Assembly (NCBI RefSeq): GCF_003313335.1
Contig: NZ_QMHP01000004.1
Span: forward strand, 271,804-322,052
DNA from: Pedobacter zeaxanthinifaciens
Lineage (GTDB): Bacteria; Bacteroidota; Bacteroidia; Sphingobacteriales; Sphingobacteriaceae
Length of the DNA stretch: 50,249 nucleotides
Reading direction: 5' to 3'
Below the pieces are notes generated by a model that worked only from the letters and a program-made list of their open reading frames with translations, made no database searches and was not told the DNA's origin. This document shows, one piece after another, positions 44,323 to 50,249 of the stretch. A program made the position numbers and the translations under genes. Numbering within the stretch: position 1 is the stretch's first letter; the number at the start of each line of letters is the position of its first letter.

Positions 44323-44605
44323 ACCAAATGATATTACTTTAAAACAGGCCATTGAAAAGCTGTTAAACCATTATAAATTGCGTGGCAAGTTTGATGAAAC
44401 TGGCATAGTAGCAATGTGGCCCGAAATTATGGGTACGGCTGTTGCCAACCGCACCAAGCAAATTTATGTACACCAAAAGAAGCTATTTGTAAGGATAGAA
44501 TCTTCTGTAGTTAAAAACGAACTGCTGATTGTTAAAAGTGCAATTGTAGACAAGCTTAACGAAAAAACAGGGTCGCAAGTAATTACTGATATTGTGTTTT
44601 TGTAG
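44315..44605 (+). CDS. DUF721/DciA-like protein
   Basis: The 96-residue product belongs to the DUF721 group, whose members include DciA, a loader or helper of replicative helicase DnaB in bacteria without DnaC. The pattern is MWPEIMGTAVANRTKQI near 28, VHQKKLFVRIESSVVKNEL near 50 and ending TDIVFL. Its overlap with recF supports a replication or repair role. The match is at family level only. Confidence 0.85.
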   Translation: MRKPNDITLKQAIEKLLNHYKLRGKFDETGIVAMWPEIMGTAVANRTKQIYVHQKKLFVRIESSVVKNELLIVKSAIVDKLNEKTGSQVITDIVFL

Positions 44606-44782
44606 TTAATTTCTGTTGCCGCCGAAAAGTTTTGCCGCAATCCAAATAATTAGCGCAACTACAACAACAACCAAAATAACGCCGGTCCACATGCCAGCTT
44701 TAAAAATTCCACCAATTAATTCGCAACTGCTTAATGTTGTAACTAGTAATGTAACTAGTGCTAGGGGCATCAATTTTTTCAT
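44606..44782 (-). CDS. Small membrane lipoprotein of 58 residues
   Basis: This short gene gives 58 residues: a signal part MKKLMPLALVTLLVTTLSS, a lipobox cysteine at 20, then ELIGGIFKAG, a second hydrophobic helix (about 35-50, with VVVVVALIIWI) and AAKLFGGNRN. The translation resembles a conserved tiny Bacteroidota protein that I recall as sometimes mislabelled a phosphatidate cytidylyltransferase. Function is unknown. It ends directly against the stop codon of the plus-strand DUF721 gene with no spacer. Confidence 0.75.
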   Translation of the reverse strand: MKKLMPLALVTLLVTTLSSCELIGGIFKAGMWTGVILVVVVVALIIWIAAKLFGGNRN

Positions 44783-44913
44783 GTGTTTGTGATTTTTGAT
44801 GACCTAACAGCCGAGAACTAAAAAAAGTTTGGAAAAAGAAATAGTTGAGGGGAATTAAATCTCGATATTTTATTTTTCCCAAGTGAAATTGATTAAACGA
44901 AAAGGCCTGTAAA

Positions 44914-44951
44914 AGAAAAAGACCTGCCAAGTTTTAGCCTGGCAAGTCTTT
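44914..44951 (-). terminator. Intrinsic terminator of the secreted FKBP gene
   Basis: AAAGACCTGCCAAG at 44918-44931 pairs with CCTGGCAAGTCTTT at 44938-44951, allowing two mismatches. On the minus strand the stem is followed by T-rich sequence. It lies about 30 bases after the FKBP stop. Confidence 0.75.
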
Positions 44952-44982
44952 ATTCAATTAGCTGTTGCGGTAGTAGCAACTG

Positions 44983-45753
44983 TTATTGTGGCTTTTCACC
45001 AACTTTAATCAGTTCTACTTCAAAAATCAAAGTGCTGTACGGAGGAATGTCCTGTCCAGCGCCCCTAGCACCATAAGCTAGTTGGTAAGGGATGTAAAAT
45101 CTATACTTAGCACCTTCTTTCATTAATGCAACTCCTTCAGTCCAACCTGGAATTACTTGGTTTAATCCAAAGGAGGCTGGCTCTCCACGTTGGTACGAGC
45201 TGTCAAACTCTTTGCCGTTAAGCAACATCCCTTTGTAATGTACAGTCACTTGATCGGTAGCTTTAGGTTGTGCACCTGTACCTTCATTAAGCACCTCGTA
45301 TTGCAGGCCGCTTGCCGTGGTTTTAATTCCAGCCTTAGTTTTATTATTTGCTAAAAAAGCTTCACCTTCTGCAATTGCAGGTCCAAATTTTTTCTTGTCG
45401 TTGGCTTCGCGTACACCAGCTAAACTTTCAAATAGACTGTTGATGGCCTGTTGTGATGCTTGTTCCGTCATTAACGGTGTTGAACCTGTAGCGAAAGCAT
45501 CTTTCATTCCTTTGTTTAACAACTCGTAATTTAGGTTTTGTAAACCGCCTGACTTAAGGTTGTTAGCCATCACCAAACCAAAAGCATAGCTTGCAGAATC
45601 AAGTTTGGTTTTAAATGCCAAAGGTTTTGCCGAAGTAGTTGTTTTTTTTGCAGGAACTGCTTTTTTGCCTGCCGCGGTAGTTTTAGCTTTAGTTTGTGCA
45701 TTTGCTGCAAAAGCCACCGAAGAGGCTAATGCGATAAAAAATATTTTTTTCAT
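44983..45753 (-). CDS. FKBP-type peptidyl-prolyl isomerase, secreted
   Basis: The 256-residue product has a signal peptide (about 1-20, ending ANAQ), a Lys/Ala-rich linker, an FKBP_N-like helical region (about 48-145) and a C-terminal FKBP domain (about 150-253). The FKBP domain carries VTVHYKGMLLNGKEFDSSY, then FGLNQVIPGWTEGVALMKEGAKY and PPYSTLIFEVELI, as in Mip-type isomerases that act in the periplasm. The start at 45753 (MKKIFFIAL) begins the signal peptide; the 21 codons upstream do not add family sequence. Confidence 0.93.
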   Translation of the reverse strand: MKKIFFIALASSVAFAANAQTKAKTTAAGKKAVPAKKTTTSAKPLAFKTKLDSASYAFGLVMANNLKSGGLQNLNYELLNKGMKDAFATGSTPLMTEQASQQAINSLFESLAGVREANDKKKFGPAIAEGEAFLANNKTKAGIKTTASGLQYEVLNEGTGAQPKATDQVTVHYKGMLLNGKEFDSSYQRGEPASFGLNQVIPGWTEGVALMKEGAKYRFYIPYQLAYGARGAGQDIPPYSTLIFEVELIKVGEKPQ

Positions 45754-45780
45754 TATTTGTATTAAAGGGGAAATATACAA

Positions 45781-45812
45781 CAAAAAAATAAGCACCCGAA
45801 ACGAGTGCTTAT
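45781..45812 (-). terminator. Intrinsic terminator of ndk
   Basis: ATAAGCACCCG at 45788-45798 pairs with CGAGTGCTTAT at 45802-45812 with one mismatch around AAA. On the minus strand a run of seven Ts follows. It lies 33 bases after the ndk stop. Confidence 0.85.
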
Positions 45813-45845
45813 CCAAAATTTTTAAATCTTTTTATTCAATTGCTA

Positions 45846-46265
45846 TTAAAAACGTTCTTCGGCTGTAAAGAAGAAATCGCCTTCAATTTGTGCGTTTTCG
45901 TCAGAGTCAGAACCGTGGATGGCATTAGCATCAATTGATTTTGCATATTTTTGGCGGATAGTGCCTTCAGCAGCTTCTGCTGGGTTAGTAGCGCCAATTA
46001 ATTTTCTGAATTCTTCGATAGCGTTATCTTTTTCTAAGATAGCAGCTACAATTGGTCCAGAAGACATGAAGCTCACTAAATCGTTGTAAAAAGGACGTTC
46101 TTTGTGTACTGCATAAAACTCGCCAGCTTTTTCAGCGCTAAGTTTAGTGTATTTTAATGCAATGATTTTGAAACCAGCGTTAGTGATATCGTTTATGATT
46201 GAACCAATATGTCCGTTAGCAACGGCATCAGGCTTGATCATAGTAAAAGTTCTATTTGTGCTCAT
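45846..46265 (-). CDS. ndk: Nucleoside diphosphate kinase
   Basis: Ndk transfers phosphate between nucleoside triphosphates and diphosphates through a phosphohistidine. The 139-residue product has the start motif [14 protein letters not shown] and the active-site H117 in [12 protein letters not shown]. Length and pattern are normal. The start at 46265 (MSTNRTF) was chosen because the frame upstream only translates the 8-bp repeat array. A -7 box TACTTTTG lies 16 bases upstream. Confidence 0.96.
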   Translation of the reverse strand: MSTNRTFTMIKPDAVANGHIGSIINDITNAGFKIIALKYTKLSAEKAGEFYAVHKERPFYNDLVSFMSSGPIVAAILEKDNAIEEFRKLIGATNPAEAAEGTIRQKYAKSIDANAIHGSDSDENAQIEGDFFFTAEERF

Positions 46266-46281
46266 TCTTATAAAATTTTTG

Positions 46282-46289
46282 CAAAAGTA
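46282..46289 (-). promoter_or_regulatory. Candidate -7 element (TACTTTTG) for ndk
   Basis: TACTTTTG on the minus strand matches TAnnTTTG and lies 16 bases before the ndk ATG. Its -33 region (about 46307-46315) falls on the edge of the 8-bp repeat array, where no TTG is present. Confidence 0.5.
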
Positions 46290-46303
46290 CGGTTTTAATT
46301 TGA

Positions 46304-46358
46304 AAGTCGGAAGTCGGGAAGTCGGGAAGTCGGGAAGTCGGGAAGTCGGGAAGTCGGG
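46304..46358. repeat. Tandem array of 8-bp unit AAGTCGGG
   Basis: One partial and six perfect copies of AAGTCGGG follow each other (starts 46304, 46311, 46319, 46327, 46335, 46343, 46351). The array lies just upstream of the ndk promoter. It is G-rich on the plus strand. Copy number could vary between strains by slippage. Confidence 0.95.
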
Positions 46359-46428
46359 ACGAAATTGGACAATCAAGTTAGTAAAATTTTGAGATTTGCT
46401 AAAACAATAAAGTTGGAAAGCAGTTCCT

Positions 46429-46481
46429 CCCTAATCCCTAATCCCTAATCCCTAATCCCTAATCCCTAATCCCTAATCCCT
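46429..46481. repeat. Tandem array of 7-bp unit CCCTAAT
   Basis: Seven perfect copies of CCCTAAT run from 46429 to 46477, followed by CCCT. The unit resembles eukaryotic telomere repeats, but the 7-base period and the chromosomal context point to simple slippage. It lies between ndk and nrnA, 70 bases past the 8-bp array. Confidence 0.95.
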
Positions 46482-46543
46482 TAAACAATTAAGCCAATCA
46501 ACAGTTAAACAATAAATCGTTAACTTCGCCACTTAATAATATT

Positions 46544-47554
46544 ATGATATCTGTACCAGAATTAAAAAAGTTACTTTCTACGCCTCAGCAAATTGTAATC
46601 ACTACGCACCATAAGCCAGATGGTGATGCAATGGGCTCGTCATTAGGTTTATATGCTTATCTTATTCAAAAAGGTCATCACGTTAGTTTAATTACACCAA
46701 CCGATTATCCAGAGTTTTTACATTGGTTGCCTAATAACTCCGATGTAATTGTATACACCGAACAGGAAGAAAGATCGGTTAACTTAGTAAACGAAGCGGC
46801 ATTAATTTTTTGTTTAGATTTCAATACGCTAAGTCGTATCAATGAGTTGGGCGAGCACATCAGAAAAACATCGGCTATTAAATTGATGATTGACCATCAC
46901 TTGGAGCCTGAGGATTTTGATGATTATCGCCATTGGGACATCAATGCCTGTGCTGCGGCCCAGTTGGTTTACGATTTTATTGTAAATGTAATGGAAGAAC
47001 CAGAAAAGGTCAATAAAGATGTAGCTACTTGTTTATACACTGGTATTATGACCGATTCGGGATCATTCCGTTTCCCGTCAGCTACTTCTGCAGTTTATCG
47101 TATCGGGGCTGATTTGATTGACTTAGGTGCTGAACATTGGCGCATTCACCAACTGGTTTACGATAATGTATCTGAAAATAGGTTGAAATTTTTGGGGTAC
47201 TGCTTATCTAATAAGTTGGAAATACTTCGTGAGTATAACACGGCGATTATCAGTGCCACCAAAGAGGAATTAGAGCGCTATCAAATTATAACCGGCGATA
47301 CTGAAGGGATTGTGAATTACGCATTATCTATCAACGGCATCAAGCTTGCTGCCTTTATCATCGAACGTACAGATAGGGTGAAGTTATCTTTGCGCTCTAC
47401 CGGCGATTTTCCGGCTAATGAAATCTGCAAAAAATATTTCCAGGGCGGCGGGCACAGAAACGCAGCTGGCGGCGCATCCGATAAAAGTTTAGTGGAAACT
47501 TTAGCCGATTTTAAGGCCATACTGCCCGAATATAAGACACAGTTATTGCAATAG
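46544..47554 (+). CDS. nrnA: DHH-family phosphoesterase, NrnA-like oligoribonuclease/pAp phosphatase
   Basis: NrnA breaks down nano-RNA and dephosphorylates 3'-phosphoadenosine 5'-phosphate. The 336-residue product has the N-terminal metal site HHKPDGDAMGSS at 22-33, the DHH motif MIDHHLEP near 115, and the C-terminal DHHA1 signature GGGHRNAAGG near 306. The length is normal for this type. It is divergent from ndk across the two tandem arrays. Confidence 0.93.
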   Translation: MISVPELKKLLSTPQQIVITTHHKPDGDAMGSSLGLYAYLIQKGHHVSLITPTDYPEFLHWLPNNSDVIVYTEQEERSVNLVNEAALIFCLDFNTLSRINELGEHIRKTSAIKLMIDHHLEPEDFDDYRHWDINACAAAQLVYDFIVNVMEEPEKVNKDVATCLYTGIMTDSGSFRFPSATSAVYRIGADLIDLGAEHWRIHQLVYDNVSENRLKFLGYCLSNKLEILREYNTAIISATKEELERYQIITGDTEGIVNYALSINGIKLAAFIIERTDRVKLSLRSTGDFPANEICKKYFQGGGHRNAAGGASDKSLVETLADFKAILPEYKTQLLQ

Positions 47555-47695
47555 TTAAAATTTTAATTAACAAAATAATAAAATAAACAGAAAGCTCATT
47601 AACTTAGCGGGCTTTAAAAGCATAATTTTAAAATTGCATTACATCATGAAGCGCATAAGCCTTCATTAAAAATTAAAAAGACAATTAACAAATAG

Positions 47696-48709
47696 ATGAA
47701 AAAAAGTTTAGTAATTCTGTTTGCGGCTGCCTTAGGTTTAGCTGCTTGTAATACAGAGAAAAAAGGTCCAGGTGGTTTATTATACAAAGTTCATAAATCA
47801 GGCGGTAAAGACAAAATTAAAGAAGGTGACGTTGTGAAATTAAACATCACTCAAAAAACCGAGAAAGACTCTTTATTGGGTAGTACTTATGATTTTGAAC
47901 AGGCTCAAGTAATGCCTGTAGGTAAAAAGCAGTTTCCTGGCGATTTGATGGATGCGCTTACATTGGTTGGTGAAGGTGATAGCGTAACTTTCAAAATCAA
48001 CCTTGATTCGATGGCGTTTTATTCAAAGCAGCCTAAACCGGATTTGTTCAAAAACGACAAATTTGTTTCTCTAATTGTTAAAGTAGAAAAAGTATTCAAA
48101 AAAGGTCCTAAAGAGGCTGATTCTACTTTCCAAAAGCGTGCTTCAGATTTCTTCCAAGCAGATTACAAAGCTGATATGGACAAGAAAAAAACTGCTGAGC
48201 CTGCGAAAATCAAAGCTTACATTGAAGATAACAACTTGAAAGTACAAACTTCGCCAAGTGGTTTACAGTATATCATTACAGCTCCCGGTAGTGGCGCTAA
48301 ACCAGTTGATGGCGACACAGTATCTGTAAATTATATCGGTAGATTCACTAAAAAAGGAGAAGATAAAAAATATAAAATTTTCGATACTAACGTTGAATCT
48401 GCTGCTAAAGAGGCTAAAATGAACCAGCCAGGCCGTCCTTACACTCCAGTGAAGATGCCTGTTGGAAGCACAGTACCAGGCTTTACAGAGGCACTTAAGT
48501 TAGTAGGTAAAGGTGGCAAAATCACTGCAATTATTCCTTCTAAATTAGGTTACGGTGAGCAAGGTGGTGGCCCAATTGCACCATATAGCCCGTTAGTATT
48601 TGAAATTGAGGTTTTAGATGTGATTAAACCAAAAGCAGGTGCTGTAGCTCCAGCAACTCCAGTTGCTCCAACTGCAGGACACTCAGCAAATGATGGTCAC
48701 AATCATTAA
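47696..48709 (+). CDS. FKBP-type peptidyl-prolyl isomerase lipoprotein with two FKBP-like domains
   Basis: The 337-residue product has a lipoprotein signal with lipobox LAAC (C18). A first FKBP-like domain follows (about 40-140, from GDVVKLNITQK to SLIVKVEKVF). A second, better conserved domain lies at about 190-315 (GDTVSVNYIGRF, PGFTEALKLVGKGGKI, PYSPLVFEIEVLDV). The first domain lacks several usual active-site aromatic residues and may be non-catalytic. The C-terminal end is Ala/Pro-rich and finishes in histidines (GHSANDGHNH). It is predicted to sit in the outer or inner membrane facing the periplasm. Confidence 0.9.
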   Translation: MKKSLVILFAAALGLAACNTEKKGPGGLLYKVHKSGGKDKIKEGDVVKLNITQKTEKDSLLGSTYDFEQAQVMPVGKKQFPGDLMDALTLVGEGDSVTFKINLDSMAFYSKQPKPDLFKNDKFVSLIVKVEKVFKKGPKEADSTFQKRASDFFQADYKADMDKKKTAEPAKIKAYIEDNNLKVQTSPSGLQYIITAPGSGAKPVDGDTVSVNYIGRFTKKGEDKKYKIFDTNVESAAKEAKMNQPGRPYTPVKMPVGSTVPGFTEALKLVGKGGKITAIIPSKLGYGEQGGGPIAPYSPLVFEIEVLDVIKPKAGAVAPATPVAPTAGHSANDGHNH

Positions 48710-48728
48710 TCCATAGTTAAAAATTATT

Positions 48729-48760
48729 AAAGCCATTCGCTAAGCGGATGGCTTTTTTTT
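48729..48760 (+). terminator. Intrinsic terminator after the FKBP lipoprotein gene
   Basis: AAAGCCATTCGC at 48729-48740 pairs with GCGGATGGCTTT at 48744-48755 with one mismatch and a 3-base loop, followed by a T-run to 48760. Confidence 0.85.
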
Positions 48761-48802
48761 GCTCAAAAGTTGTTGTGATAGTCAATTAAACTTTTGAACG
48801 CT

Positions 48803-48810
48803 TACCTTTG
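48803..48810 (+). promoter_or_regulatory. Candidate -7 element (TACCTTTG) for the TatD-family gene
   Basis: TACCTTTG matches TAnnTTTG and ends four bases before the ATG at 48815. TTG at 48773-48775 is 27 bases upstream, longer than usual. It supports the start at 48815 over an ATG 7 codons earlier. Confidence 0.45.
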
Positions 48811-48814
48811 CAAC

Positions 48815-49582
48815 ATGTTACTTACCGATACCCATACTCACCAATATTACGAGAAAGATTTACAAAAAAGAGCAGAACAAATGCAGCGTTGTTTTGATGC
48901 GGGTGTTGAGCGCCTTTTCTTGCCTAATGTTGATGTGGCTTCAATTGCCATGATAGACGAGATGGTAAGTGCGTATCCGGAAAATTGCTTTGCCATGGCT
49001 GGTCTACATCCTTGTGATGTTAAAGAAGATTACCATGAGTCACTCCAACAAATTTATGCTAGCATTTCCAATAGAAAGATTTATGCAATAGGTGAAATCG
49101 GTATTGATTTATATTGGGATAAAACTACTTTGGGCATCCAGCAAGATGCATTTAAGCAACAAATCGCGTGGGCTAAAAATTTAGATTTACCTTTTGTAAT
49201 ACACTGCCGCGAAGCTTTTGATGAGGTGTTTGAGGTGTTGGAAGAAACTCATCATGAGCGCATGAGAGGAATTTTCCATTGCTTTACTGGAAATGTAGAG
49301 CAGGCTAAAAGAGCAATTGATTTGGGTTTTTATTTGGGCATTGGCGGTGTAGTGACCTATAAAAAGGCAGGCTTGGATGCGGTATTAGCCGAAATTCCGT
49401 TGGAGCACCTTGTTTTAGAAACGGATTCTCCTTACTTAGCTCCCGTACCGTTTAGAGGCAAGCCAAACGAAAGTAGTTATTTGGTGCATGTTGCTCAAAA
49501 GGTAGCTGACATTTATGTATTGGATATCGAAGAAGTAGCGGATGTGACTACGGAAAATTCAAGGAAGATCTTTGGAGTTTAG
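48815..49582 (+). CDS. TatD-family metal-dependent hydrolase
   Basis: TatD-family proteins are TIM-barrel metal enzymes, several of them DNases. The 255-residue product has the metal-binding TDTHTH near residue 4, GEIGIDLYWD near 90, FVIHCREAFDEV near 125, FHCFTGN near 150 and ETDSPYLAPVPFRGKPNE near 205. All are typical. The start MLLTDTHTHQ at 48815 is the family start. It is probably a DNase or quality-control hydrolase; the substrate is not proven by sequence. Confidence 0.93.
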   Translation: MLLTDTHTHQYYEKDLQKRAEQMQRCFDAGVERLFLPNVDVASIAMIDEMVSAYPENCFAMAGLHPCDVKEDYHESLQQIYASISNRKIYAIGEIGIDLYWDKTTLGIQQDAFKQQIAWAKNLDLPFVIHCREAFDEVFEVLEETHHERMRGIFHCFTGNVEQAKRAIDLGFYLGIGGVVTYKKAGLDAVLAEIPLEHLVLETDSPYLAPVPFRGKPNESSYLVHVAQKVADIYVLDIEEVADVTTENSRKIFGV

Positions 49583-49748
49583 TTGCTCATATCGGTGACT
49601 TTAAAAATCTCAGTGGTTATTTGGATTTTTTAAACGACCGGACCTCCGTTTGCACTTGCAAATCTTTACTTTTCTTAGAGATGATCTCACTAAATATTTG
49701 ACAGGGTTGGTTAAATGTTTAAGTTTACTTATCTAACTATGAAATAAT

Positions 49749-50126
49749 ATGGGAGAAAACGAGTTGTCGAGTGTAGTGATTGGAATGGCTATTGATGTCC
49801 ATTCTGCTTTAGGTCCGGGGCTATTAGAAAATGCATACAAAGAGTGTCTATTTTATAAAATTCGAAACGAGGGTTTTTACGTTGAGAAAGAAAAACCAAT
49901 GCCTTTAGAATTTGAAGGAAAAAAGTTGGATTGTGGTTATAGAATAGATCTCCTAGTTGAGAATAAGTTAGTTTTAGAGCTTAAATGCGTTGAAAGGTTA
50001 ACGGATCTGCATTTGGCTCAAACGCTCACTTATCTTAGGCTTGGGAAGTTTAAACTGGGACTTTTGATGAACTTTAATTCGATTTTGTTGAAAGATGGTT
50101 TAAAGAGAGTTGTGAATAGGCTCTAA
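49749..50126 (+). CDS. GxxExxY protein
   Basis: The 125-residue product matches the GxxExxY family, named for G-x2-E-x2-Y, seen here as GLLENAY at 28-34. It is followed by RIDLLVENKLVLELKCVE, with a D-x(n)-E-x-K pattern like PD-(D/E)xK nucleases, and ends with a GLLMNFNS stretch. The family function is unknown. It stands alone at the right end of the window. Confidence 0.88.
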   Translation: MGENELSSVVIGMAIDVHSALGPGLLENAYKECLFYKIRNEGFYVEKEKPMPLEFEGKKLDCGYRIDLLVENKLVLELKCVERLTDLHLAQTLTYLRLGKFKLGLLMNFNSILLKDGLKRVVNRL

Positions 50127-50249
50127 AAATTTTCCAATAAAATCTTTACGTTTCTCTTTTTATTTGCGTTTAAGTTTCACCGCAAAGTTTTGGAGTTTTT
50201 CGCAAAGTTCGGCAAAGTCTTTCTGGGCGTTTATTTCTTGAACTGGATC

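Noticed and set aside
46429..46481. Telomere or linear replicon end
   Set aside because: The array is internal between housekeeping genes, only seven copies long, and the unit is 7 bp instead of a 6-bp telomere unit.
47580..47620. Possible terminator after nrnA (AAAGCTC/GGGCTTT)
   Set aside because: The stem is short and imperfect and lacks a T-run of useful length.

Overview
The window is about 50 kb of a Bacteroidota chromosome, most likely from Sphingobacteriaceae (a Pedobacter-like organism). This is read from content, not from a database match. The supporting signs are type IX secretion (T9SS) C-terminal tails, AT-rich leaders that mostly lack Shine-Dalgarno sequences, many TAnnTTTG -7 promoter elements, a DUF5686 outer-membrane barrel, YtxJ of the bacillithiol system, and a full sphingolipid gene set. 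No rRNA, tRNA, CRISPR array, phage or transposase gene was seen.

Layout. Positions 1-11,542 hold a SulP anion transporter, the enoyl reductase FabV, UvrA, a YiaA-like membrane protein, a seven-copy tandem array of about 103 bp, a Pif1/Dda-like helicase and the NAD(P)HX repair enzyme Nnr. Positions 11,808-21,177 hold three consecutive secreted proteins with the same T9SS C-terminal module: a small protein of unknown function, a multidomain PL1 pectate lyase and a multidomain CE8 pectinesterase. Together they look like an extracellular pectin-degrading set without SusC/SusD genes. Next come lipA, an orphan TPR histidine kinase and small stress or unknown genes (DUF4256, YdeI-like, GNAT).

Positions 26,182-37,564 are the most interesting part. 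Ten minus-strand genes can be read as one pathway to inositol-containing sphingolipids. In transcription order they are serine palmitoyltransferase, a GNAT-fold candidate ceramide synthase, an SDR-type candidate 3-ketosphinganine reductase, myo-inositol-1-phosphate synthase, a PgpA-type phosphatase (candidate PI-phosphate phosphatase), a GtrA membrane protein, a DUF5686 outer-membrane barrel, a CDP-alcohol phosphatidyltransferase (candidate PI-phosphate synthase), a fatty-acid hydroxylase, and an AUR1/PAP2-type candidate inositol-phosphorylceramide synthase. The phosphatidyltransferase is fused, through an internal signal-peptide-like segment ending in a signal peptidase I-like site, to a DUF4833 domain. 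A divergent AraC-family regulator lies upstream of spt.

Positions 38,136-50,249 are mostly housekeeping: OsmC, malate:quinone oxidoreductase, YtxJ with a 40-residue lipoprotein in front of it, lumazine synthase, a TPR membrane protein, RecF with a DUF721/DciA-like partner, a 58-residue lipoprotein, two FKBP-type prolyl isomerases, Ndk, NrnA, a TatD-family hydrolase and a GxxExxY protein. Two short tandem arrays (8-bp and 7-bp units) sit between the divergent ndk and nrnA genes.
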